A stretch of 64,000 bases of DNA, from the NCBI RefSeq assembly GCF_035222485.1, contig NC_085924.1, positions 558,001 through 622,000 on the forward strand, read 5' to 3'. A program made the position numbers and the translations under genes. Each line of letters begins with the position of its first letter. The first letter of the stretch is position 1. This document shows positions 55,364-64,000 of this stretch, in pieces. The DNA is from Podospora pseudoanserina. Its lineage: Eukaryota > Ascomycota > Sordariomycetes > Sordariales > Podosporaceae. Below the pieces are notes generated by a model. It was not told the DNA's origin. It saw only the letters and a program-made list of their open reading frames with translations, and did not search any database.

Positions 55364-57883
55364 TCAATTCTTGCGCTCCATCCACCCAACCGGAGCAGCG
55401 AGGTGCATATCCATGCCACCCTCATCCTCGTTCTTGTTCTCGTCGTCGACATTTCCGGGGGCCTGTTCGTCATTGTTAGTCTCGCGTGCATCTTCTCTTC
55501 CAAGCTGTTCATGTACAGTCTTACCTGCCTTCTTTTCCTCATTCTTCTGGACCACCACCTGGCCCTGCTCTTCATCAAACTCGGTATCATCAGCGTCATG
55601 CCCAACCCCTACAGTCGGGGGAGCGGGAGCCGCAGCCGCGGGGGCGGGGGTAAAAGCTGAGGAGGTAAATACCTCCTGAGCTGTGGTTGTACCAACCACC
55701 GTCGTTGCCGTCGTAACCGCCGGAGCGGGAGCAGCAGCCAGAGGTCGCAGCCCACCAGTGGTAGGCCGGCCAGGGCGCGCGGGACGAGGGTCCGTCACCG
55801 TCGTCACGGTGATCACGTTCTTGTTCTTCGGGAGACGACCACGGGTTCTCTTCGGGGCTGGGGCCGGGGCCGGAGGGGGGGATCCAGACCGGGCTCTCTT
55901 GGTATCGGCCCTCGGGGGAGGCTGTAAAGCCCCCGGGGAGGGGGTCACAGAACGGACACGGCGTCTCTTGTTCGGGCCTGGCGTCCCCGTGATGGTGCGG
56001 CTGACGCCGCCGGGTGCGGTGACCTCGAGGGAGGGGATTGGTCCGGCGAGGAGGGCAGGGTCGGGTCCAGCGGGGGTGGGGAAGACGACCTGGGCGCCGG
56101 GAGGGAGGTTGTAGGTGTTGCCCACGATAGTCACCGGCGCCACTGCCAAAGACTGGGGAGTTTCCCCCTGAGGGGCGGGCCTCACAATTCCAGCCGTGGG
56201 CTGGGGGCCGGACTTGGGGTGGGCGGGGAAGTAGTAATAGACCGGGCAGCCACACTCGATCTTCATCACCCTGATAAACTCCCAGACCTTGTTGCCTGGC
56301 TTGGGGATGCTGGCATCAAGTCTCTCGTCCGCAGTCATCTCGATGCTGTCGGCGTGGATACGCTCGACGTCGATGTTGGATTTGATAACTAACTGGAGCG
56401 TCTTAAACTCCTTTCTAACGTCCAAATCCATCCTCTCTGCGCCAAAACAGGCGAGCATATTCCGGATTCTGGCCAGGACGGTTTCTTGATGTTGGATATG
56501 CATCGTTGTTGTCTGAGCGGCGGCGGCTCGACGACCTTGCTCAACCCCGATGGGGAGAGCGGCTTGCCAGCCGAGGTCGTATCCGATCACCACCCGCTGA
56601 TCCATATCGGCGACGAACTGGGGGGCGGTCTGACAGCCGCTGGGAAGGCTGTGATATGCCGACCGGGGGTCGAGGGCAGCCTCTCTCTTCGCCATCTCGG
56701 CCAGTCTTCTCTCGATCTCTTTCTCTTTTGCCGCGTTCTCCATGTCCTTCTTGACGAGGCTGGTGTTGACGGCGACGAAATTCCTGTTCTTCTTCTTCAA
56801 CTCCTCCTCCTTCTCTTTCAGTGCCTTCTCCTTCTCTTTCAACGCCTCCTCCCTCATCCTCAACCCCTCTTCCTTCTTCCCCAGCTCCGTCTCCTCCGGG
56901 GGACGTCTCTCCTTCTCCTCCAGGGCCCTCTTCTTCTCCTCCAGGTTCTTCTCTTCCTCCTCCAGCTCCCTCTTCCTCGCCTCCAGGGCCTTGTTCTCGT
57001 CGTCCAAATCCTCCCTCCAAAGCCGGAGGGTGACCTTTTGGGTCTCGACAATCTTCTGCTGCTCAAGAATAGCAGCGGCAGCCTTCTCCCTTACCTCCAA
57101 ATCCTCCTTTTCCTTGTCGAGGGCGTCCTCCCCAGCCGTGAGGGCATCTTCCCGCTCATTGAGAGCGGTTTCTCTCTCCACAGCCACAGCCTCCCGCTGG
57201 AGGAGTTCCGCCTCACGGGGCTCGAGACCCGCGAGCTGGTGCTTCTTCTCCTCGATGGCTCTGGTGAGGCTATCGAGGGAGGCTTTCGCCTCAACCTCGG
57301 CCTGGAGAAGCCGCTTCTCCCTCTGGCGGAGGATCTTCTCGAAGTCGGCGAGCCTCGCCCTCTCTCTGTTGAGAGAGGCGGCGGAGACGGAAGACAGGGC
57401 CGGAGAGACGACAGGGACGGCCGGGGCGACAGGGGCGTTGGTGGCGGTGGCGGTGGCGAGGTTTGCGAGGACCTCACCATACCGAACAATGTCGGTATGG
57501 GGGACACTAGCGTACCCCCAGGCGTTCTTCCCCTCCACAAACCTCTTCTCCAGGGCTGTCTGCTCCCTTCGGAGCATCCCCAGGATGTCGTGAGGATGTC
57601 CTCCGGGAGGACCAGCCGGCGAGCCGGCGAGAGGAACGGCGATGGTGGCAGGAAAGCTGCCGAGGGGAGTGGTGGGGGGAGGGAGAAGGAGAGAGGGAGA
57701 GGTGGGGTCGAGGGTAAGAAGGTCGGTGCCAACGGGAGTACCCATGATAACTGGGTACCTCGCGGCCGGGGTCGGAGTGTCCACCTGGAAGGGCGGACTC
57801 CCCGTGGTGGGGATGGGGGGGTCGGAGGATGGGTGGCCAGGAGTTTCCCCCTGGCCGGGGATCGAGGTAAACTCGAGAGGCAT
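55364..57883 (-). CDS. Large coiled-coil protein with basic motif and acidic tail, function unknown
   Basis: One open frame of 839 residues from ATG at 57883. Residues about 1-105 are Pro/Thr-rich. About 175-410 form a long coiled coil of E/K/R heptads (LEARKRELEEEEKNLEEKKR and similar). About 430-545 is a compact segment with VVIGYDLGWQAALPIG and CFGAERMDLDVRKEF. The rest is low-complexity Pro/Ala/Thr with PNKRRRVRS (nuclear-signal-like) and PKRTRGRLPKNK (AT-hook-like), ending in an acidic tail. This suggests a nuclear scaffold or DNA-linked protein, but no family is recognised. The 480-codon plus-strand frame opposite is a shadow of the coiled-coil codons. Confidence 0.65.
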   Translation of the reverse strand: MPLEFTSIPGQGETPGHPSSDPPIPTTGSPPFQVDTPTPAARYPVIMGTPVGTDLLTLDPTSPSLLLPPPTTPLGSFPATIAVPLAGSPAGPPGGHPHDILGMLRREQTALEKRFVEGKNAWGYASVPHTDIVRYGEVLANLATATATNAPVAPAVPVVSPALSSVSAASLNRERARLADFEKILRQREKRLLQAEVEAKASLDSLTRAIEEKKHQLAGLEPREAELLQREAVAVERETALNEREDALTAGEDALDKEKEDLEVREKAAAAILEQQKIVETQKVTLRLWREDLDDENKALEARKRELEEEEKNLEEKKRALEEKERRPPEETELGKKEEGLRMREEALKEKEKALKEKEEELKKKNRNFVAVNTSLVKKDMENAAKEKEIERRLAEMAKREAALDPRSAYHSLPSGCQTAPQFVADMDQRVVIGYDLGWQAALPIGVEQGRRAAAAQTTTMHIQHQETVLARIRNMLACFGAERMDLDVRKEFKTLQLVIKSNIDVERIHADSIEMTADERLDASIPKPGNKVWEFIRVMKIECGCPVYYYFPAHPKSGPQPTAGIVRPAPQGETPQSLAVAPVTIVGNTYNLPPGAQVVFPTPAGPDPALLAGPIPSLEVTAPGGVSRTITGTPGPNKRRRVRSVTPSPGALQPPPRADTKRARSGSPPPAPAPAPKRTRGRLPKNKNVITVTTVTDPRPARPGRPTTGGLRPLAAAPAPAVTTATTVVGTTTAQEVFTSSAFTPAPAAAAPAPPTVGVGHDADDTEFDEEQGQVVVQKNEEKKAGKTVHEQLGREDARETNNDEQAPGNVDDENKNEDEGGMDMHLAAPVGWMERKN

Positions 57884-58206
57884 TATGTTCTCCTAGGAGA
57901 AAAAGAAGAGAATGTCAGTCCATGTTAAGCTGGGATGTTTCTTGGTCATTTGTGAACGCTGCTGTCTTGCGTGCAAACGACATGACTTGGTGAGGAAACG
58001 GTGTTATCTCGTGTGAAAACGGTGATATTTTGTAAGGAGACGATGAGGTATCGGTGTGTACACGGCTATGCATCGTTTGTGAATGTTTATGTAACTTCAG
58101 ACTTTTAACTTGCACGTTTTCTCACGATCTTGGGGTTCATGAAAAAACAATGCTAAGTCAAAATCTGTGGTTTGGAAACGCCAAATCCTTGTGACTAGAC
58201 GAATAC
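57884..58206. other. Upstream region of the coiled-coil gene with diverged repeat units
   Basis: Short motifs such as GTGAGGAAACGGTG, GTGTGAAAACGGTG and TTGTAAGGAGACGATG recur every 30-40 bp. They look like older members of the repeat at 58207. No gene. Confidence 0.5.
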
Positions 58207-58337
58207 CACAACTCGTGAGAAAACGCTGCTAAGTCAAAATCACACTCGTGAGAAACGTGCCAAGTAAAAATCGCACTTATAAGATAACGCAGCTGAGTTA
58301 AAATCACACTTGTAGTGAAACGCTGCTAACCTAAAAT
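58207..58337. repeat. Imperfect tandem repeat, units of 31-35 bp
   Basis: Four adjoining units around the core ACTCGTGAGAAAACGCTGCT followed by AAGTCAAAATC. A related unit lies at about 58131-58165, and looser copies continue to about 58700 (for example CTCGCGAGAAAGCACTGCTA and TTGTGAGAACATGCTGCAAG). Confidence 0.7.
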
Positions 58338-61300
58338 TGGTCTGGGAAAAGACAAGGTCCATGTGCCAGACAAATCTCAGATCCTAAGAATTGCAAACTT
58401 TAAGTTTGACTTGGATATCTCTTCACAATTTTAGAAATTGTGAAGAAACAGTGCCAAGTCAAAGACCAAAGTTTGAATCCTTATGGCCAGATCACACTCG
58501 CGAGAAAGCACTGCTACCTCAAGTCAAATTTGGGATTTGAAAACACAAAGTCCGTGTAAAGACAGATCTCAAATCCTTGACTTGAATTGTTTTTTTCTGT
58601 GCTCAAATTGACGAGAAAGTCCCACATATGTGAGAATAAATGCCAATTCTGAAAAGGGGGGTTTGGAAACAGACCTCACACTTGTGAGAACATGCTGCAA
58701 GGAAGACAGGGTTTGGGGGTTGAAAGGCAGAATGCTTGCCAGGAAGCAACGTTCAAAAGCATTTGCGGCAGTGCTCGTGTTGTGTGTAGACGGGGTGGAC
58801 TTTTGTGAAGTCTTGTGGCGGTATGACGTTGCAAGAAAGGATATTGGTGTAAAGGCAATACTAAGATCAAAACCTTTTGTGCGTGACACAAAGGTAAGAT
58901 CAAAGACTTGGTGCGGAAGCAATGCTGAGCCCAAAAGGCTTCCATGCATGGGGAGGATGCCGGTGTAGAGGAAGGGAGGAAAGGGTGTTGATGTAGAAGG
59001 TATGTCCAGATAGAGGATCTTGGTGTGGGAACAATGTCAAGACACAAACTCTTGTGTGGAGACAAGATGGATGGAAGTGTGATGCGAATATCAGACTGGA
59101 ATAGGAATGGTGTGCGGGAATGGTGGAATAATACGTACTCTCGAGCGGGCGAAATTTGGTTGGTTGTCTGCGAGAACAGTTAGCAAAGGATCCGAAAGTG
59201 GTAGTGCTGTAAGCAATTGACAAGACATTCGCCCAATCATCTGAAAGAGGTAACCCCAACTCTTAATAAGACGACTCGGAGTTGCCAGTGCTCGTGAAAA
59301 GATGTATTCCCTTGCAGAGGGAATCTCGGCCTCGGGGAAGTAGGAATCCCTCGCTTGAGAGTTGACGTTGAACAGGCAGTGTGCCCCAACATCGTAATTT
59401 CATAGCTTTGATACCATCTTCTTCAAGATAGACCTTGCTTCCATGCAGACTGAGGATGCAAACTGTGACGTCACCCTTGTGATCGAGTGGTAGATAGTCA
59501 GGAAAACGGCCAGGAGTCGCGACTCGACGACCCTGGAGTTGATTTGACCGCAAACAAGCCAAGCAGGAGACTTCAAGCCATCATGATAAAGAAAACAACA
59601 AGAAGAAAAGGAAATACCTACGATCGTTCTTGCGGGGCGATAGCGGGGGCGGGCGAAGCAGAAGCAGAGGCGAAGGCGAGCGAGGGCGAGAACAGAAAAT
59701 TCTCGCGGGCGTGGAGGTGAATAAATGAAAAAGGAAAAGCATCGGGGCTAGACGAAGACCTTAAGTAAACAAACCCCCTCAGAGAAGTACTGAAAATTAC
59801 AGAAGGCCTACCGCCTATAGGCCAGGGCATCTACTAGCGTGGTTTATGAGCAGGAAGACCGTTCTTGAGGTAGGAACGTCCTTATCGCGCCATTGTCTGC
59901 TAACGATACTCGTGTCTTCTTAATCTCCCGGTATGCGTCTCATCTGTCTCCTGAAGACATCTTGAGATCTGGTTTATCTTGTTCCATCCCGAACAGTGGC
60001 ATACACCATAGGGTGGAAGAGCCCAGTCTCCTCATCTCGAACCCCTATTTTCAGAGAGCAACCAGGCATGGCAGCAAAAGTGGAGCCAGTTATTTGGGTA
60101 AAACAACACAAAGATGGTGGGAGACGAGCAGCCCTGATATTTATAAGAGAAAGAAGATAGCTGGGTATTAATTATTGAGTATAAGGTATGTTACTATATA
60201 AGACTCCTGGGGCCAGATCAGCCCCAGCTTTTGGATGAAGGCTTGTGAAATATGATTATATATACCCTTATTGACGTCCAAAAATCATAAGGCTTTTATA
60301 GGCTTCCATAGGTAAGCATGTACAGGGAGCCCTTGACGCTCAGAATCCAATATGCGCTTACATTGAAGCTTAAAGGTCTATCTGTGTGTCTATATTGCCA
60401 ACGAATAGATCACGAACCCAAACAACAAGCCACAAACTCTATCCAATTTCGTTTGCTGAGTACCATCCCAGCGAGCGATGCCACTGTTCCAAAACTCCCA
60501 GACTGACCAGGTACTTCGTTGTATCTGAGACAAGGGGCTCGGCGGCGACAAGGATTATTATTAGGGTGAGTGATACTTGCAAATAACGAGTCAGTTGCAG
60601 AAACAACATCAAGCTTTGTCAGTCCTGGTCCATCATCATCGGGAAGTAGGGTAGTTATTGTTGGCTAAATGCACAAGACCGATCCCAACGTTGTCTGCTT
60701 ACTGAATTTGTGAACCAGATGCGGGCGCATGATGGCAGAATGGATGGTTTACTCTACGTCTTCCATTGTATGCCCCTTTCCGGTTGCCGGGAAAGGAGAC
60801 AATTGGCTGTGACATATACTAGAACATAATCCTACAAACCTTGTTCGCCGTGGCAAAAGCCAATAGCACCTGGGGCTGGCCCCTTATTAGAAACTGAAGA
60901 AAACTATAAAGTGACATTCAAGAGCCCTACATGATATGACCGAACCTCTTTCAGCAACAACCCCAAAGATGTTGCCTCAGCGGCTGTCTATCCTGTGGAA
61001 GACTCACCAGCAGTTACCGCTTCTTTGCTGAAGGGGTCTGTTGGTGATATCGGCCACTGCCCATCCCGTCACTTCCTCCAGTGTATCGTGTCCTTCTTCT
61101 TCTTCTTCTTCGTATTCCAGACTACTTGGGCATCTTATGCAAGGGATAACAATCGTGGCTTGTTGCGGCGCACAATCACACGGACTCACATGATCGTTTT
61201 GACCAGGCAGCATGTGCATTCACCAGCATCGTTGGGGGCCGGGGACTGTTGGAATCGTTGGTGACGAGATGCTGTGTAACCACACCTTTGACCACAGAAA

Positions 61301-62428
61301 TGGTTCGTCCGCGAGGCGGGCAGTTTGAACCGGGATGATGGGATGGCTGACAGAGCAGTCTGACTGTGCCTGCTGTTGGATGATGCAGGTACGTGTATCT
61401 TTTTCGACTGATGACTGTGTTATATTCACGCCTTGTACCTCTCTGATCTGACAGCTTTGCGGGTCTTGGGGAGGAAATCGCACTGCGGTGGAGTGAGGGA
61501 GTGTCAGCGTTGAGGTCATGGGGACAGAAATTGAGGTGCAGAGGACATACTTCTTGATCGATGTAGAGGAAGTGCCACAGACAGGCAGGCAGCAACCGAT
61601 CCGTCACAGAAACCTGTGCCGCTGGGTGGAAGACATACCAGAAAAATAAGCACAGAACAGATCAAAACCATGTGGCTCCCGGCGAGCCCCGTAGGGCTGA
61701 AGAGCAATCCCTGTCACACCACACGGCAGCTCTTTGCTCGCGTGCCGCACAGTATTTTCTTCCTTCAGGATTCTCGGTTTTTCGGGTGGTGAGGGACAGC
61801 CGAGGAGGGGCCCCCAACTACAGGGCACAGCACCACAAAAAGGCAGTTTTATTCACTCGGATATCGGGGCTAGCATCGGCATTCAATCACTTCCCGCACC
61901 GACTCCAGGTTCAGCGGCGCATACCGCGGCAGGACACGACTGCGGATATGTCTTGCGATGAAAAGCCACATGGGATTGAAAGCACATGCTTGGTACGAAT
62001 CATTGCCCATCCCGACACACCCACTAGATTGCCGACACATCCAGATCTAGTTAGGCACTCGCATATCACACTCCTCCTTTGCCTGGCAAACATGGACGCC
62101 ACAGACATCGAGTATGGACAACCCCGACGTGGCTCAGCCATTGAAGAATGTTAGTGGAGGTAGAGGGGGATGCCTGCTTGGGGTTGGGGGTCTAAGCCAA
62201 CACCAAGAGCTACCTAGAGGGATACGTACGTTGCCCGGTCTCACGGAAGTACCTAGCAGGTTGGAGGATTACCTGGTGGGTGTACAAGCCTCCTTGGTGC
62301 TACTAATCAAGGTATACTAACTCTAAGACAGGCCGTCATCCATAACATGGAGCTGTTCCTCGTTTCTCCCCTGGGTCTGTTGTGCCTGGGTTCCAGCATT
62401 TCTCTAGATACCAGCATAGTCACCAAAG
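58338..62428. other. Gene-poor stretch
   Basis: Short frames only, none with a recognisable domain, signal peptide or supporting splice pattern. Diverged repeat units persist to about 59.0 kb. The frame at 59562-59263 (minus, 99 codons) and that at 61672-62154 (plus, 160 codons) were inspected and not called. Confidence 0.5.
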
Positions 62429-64000
62429 ATGGCCTCCATACTCCTACCATCCCCTCAGCTTCCCCGTCTAGCCAACCTCCTCACAAGTTCAACACTCCTC
62501 CACCTCCTCATCGCCCTCCTCCTCCTAAGTCTCGCCTACCGTGTCCACCGCTGGCATAAACTCTGTCATGTCCCTGGCCCCTTCCTAGCAGGATGGACCT
62601 CCCTCTGGCTCACCCGCGGCTTCATCAGCTACAAAGTCTACGAAGATATGCACGCCCTCACCAAGAAATATGGTCCTGTCGTCCGTGTAGCTCCAAACAA
62701 GGTGATCATCAACAACATTGACTCCATCTACCGCATCACCAGCGCGCGGTCAGAGTACAAAAAGAGTGACTGGTACCTCCTCGCACGGGTGATGCCCGGG
62801 GCGGATAATCTCCTCTCAATGAGAGATCCAAAGCTGAGAGCCAAGAGGTTGAGACATGTCCTCCCAGCAGTAAGTTCCCTCCAGCCTTTCAAGTAGGAGC
62901 GACACTGACAGAGATAGTTCTCGGGCAAAAACCAAGACGACTTCGAACCCGCCATTGACAAAACCATCTCCACCCTCCTCGACCTCATCGACACCAAGTA
63001 CCTCTCATCCCCCTCCCAACACCGCCTCATGAACCTGGCCCAGAAATCCCACTTCTACACCTTGGACTCGTTCGGTGAAATAGCCTACAGCCAGTCATTC
63101 GGCTCCCTCGACACCGACAGCGACGTCCTCGGCATCGTCAAAACAGGCGACGCGACATTCCCTCTGCTCAGCGCGGTGCACAACCACCACAAGATCTTCC
63201 AGACGATTCAAAAATGGCCTTTTTACTACCTCTTACCCAGGGAAGGGGACAAAGTCGGTTTTGGGAGGGTGTTTGGCCTGGCGCTGGAGATTGTGAACAA
63301 GAGGTCGAGGGAGGTTGGGAAGGAGGGGGTGGATAAAAAGAGGGATATGCTGCAGAGCATGATGGACAATGGGCTGGAGGGCGATGAGCTGAGGAGTGAG
63401 GTTGCCATGTCTTTGTATGCCTCCCTTCCCTTCCCTTCCTTTCCTTTCCTTTCCTTTCATCTACTCACTCATATGGGACAAAAACGGAAGCTAACCTATG
63501 TGTGTGTGATAGTTTTGTCGGGTCGGACACGGTTGCATCTGCCATCAGAATGACGATGTTGTTGCTCATGACACACCCCGCTGTGTATAGGCGTTTACAA
63601 GAGCAAATCGACGACGCCGCAGAGAAGGGCAAAATCAGCCGGCCGGTGACGAACGATGAGGCAAAGAGGCATCTTCCGTACATGCAGGCTGTGATTCAAG
63701 AGTCACTCCGGTTATTCCCCCCCTCGTCAATCGTCCCGTTTTTCAAGGAGGTCCCTGAGACGGGGGATACAGTCGACGGGTACTACCTCCCCAAGGGAAC
63801 CACCATCGGCACAGGGTGTGTCATGTGGAGTATGAACCGCGACGAAGACTTCTGGGGTCCGGACGCGAACCTCTTCCGACCGGAGAGGTGGCTTGAAGCG
63901 AACGAGGAGAGACGGGCTGAGATGGAACGGTGTGTGGATTTGATCTTTGGGAGTGGCAAGTTTGTCTGTGCTGGGAAGAAGATTGCGTTTATGCAGATGT
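62429..64000 (+). CDS. Cytochrome P450 monooxygenase, cut by the window end
   Basis: Exons are 62429-62869, 62918-63414 and 63513 to beyond 64000; introns are 48 and 98 nt, the second containing a CCTTT-type microsatellite. The N-terminus has a membrane anchor (LLHLLIALLLLSLAYRV) and a VPGPFLAGWTSLW hinge. The I-helix region reads VGSDTVASAI, the K-helix has ESLRLFPP (ExxR), then FRPERW, and the haem loop FGSGKFVCAGKK with the cysteine ligand. All core P450 motifs are present, so the gene is probably intact. The type is like the ER P450s of the pisatin-demethylase/trichothecene-oxygenase groups, but substrate and CYP family cannot be set. The last residues lie outside the window. Confidence 0.92.

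Noticed and set aside
56486-57928. 480-codon plus-strand open frame rich in Leu and Gly
   Set aside because: It is the reverse complement of coiled-coil codons; composition is explained by E/K/R-rich codons on the other strand.
58207-58337. CRISPR-like array
   Set aside because: Units are directly adjoining and imperfect, with no unique spacers; the genome is a fungus.

Overview
The window looks like nuclear DNA of a filamentous ascomycete, probably a sordariomycete. The signs are short GT-AG introns (48 to 108 nt, several with GTAAGT donors), a PHO-4-type phosphate symporter, multi-LysM and subgroup-C-like chitinase genes, NACHT-WD40 remnants, and transposons whose coding frames carry many TAG/TAA stops but no frameshifts, the mark of repeat-induced point mutation (RIP). 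The genus is not identified. Exon boundaries were read by eye.

Layout. Positions 1-7.4 kb are mostly degraded DNA: a DUF7924 relic, a small conserved two-exon gene, one full-length RIP-killed pogo/Fot1 transposon (4748-6609, TA target duplication), a solo LTR and a transposon 3' stub. At 7.4-11.2 kb are a DUF4246 gene and, divergently, a membrane SDR. At 11.5-14.4 kb a ceramide glucosyltransferase pseudogene is split in two and inverted around two LTRs.

The centre (14.7-45.9 kb) holds a group of secreted wall-active proteins. On the minus strand is a very large 9-exon LysM-ChtBD1-GH18 chitinase that continues into a subtilisin-like (S8) protease. Head to head with it is a five-LysM secreted protein. 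Further along are a GH55 exo-beta-1,3-glucanase whose C-terminal half is related to the chitinase's, and a secreted HExxH metalloprotease. An ABM-like two-exon gene follows. Between them lie an F-box-like/hypothetical gene and relics: a chromodomain gene with an 11-bp duplication, a NACHT-WD40 tail, a DUF3435 C-terminus, and a kinase-like gene struck by three separate solo LTRs.

From 47.1 to 48.3 kb is a patchwork of LTR and transposon pieces. A gene-free stretch of about 4 kb leads into a phosphate-repressible Na+/phosphate symporter (52.4-54.3 kb). An 839-residue coiled-coil protein with a repeat-bearing upstream region follows, and a cytochrome P450 runs off the right end.

Reading of the whole: binding of chitin (LysM, ChtBD1), cutting of chitin (GH18), glucan (GH55) and protein (S8, zincin) are encoded within 30 kb, partly on related scaffolds. 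This fits attack on, or remodelling of, fungal cell walls. That joint role is inference from domain content and proximity.
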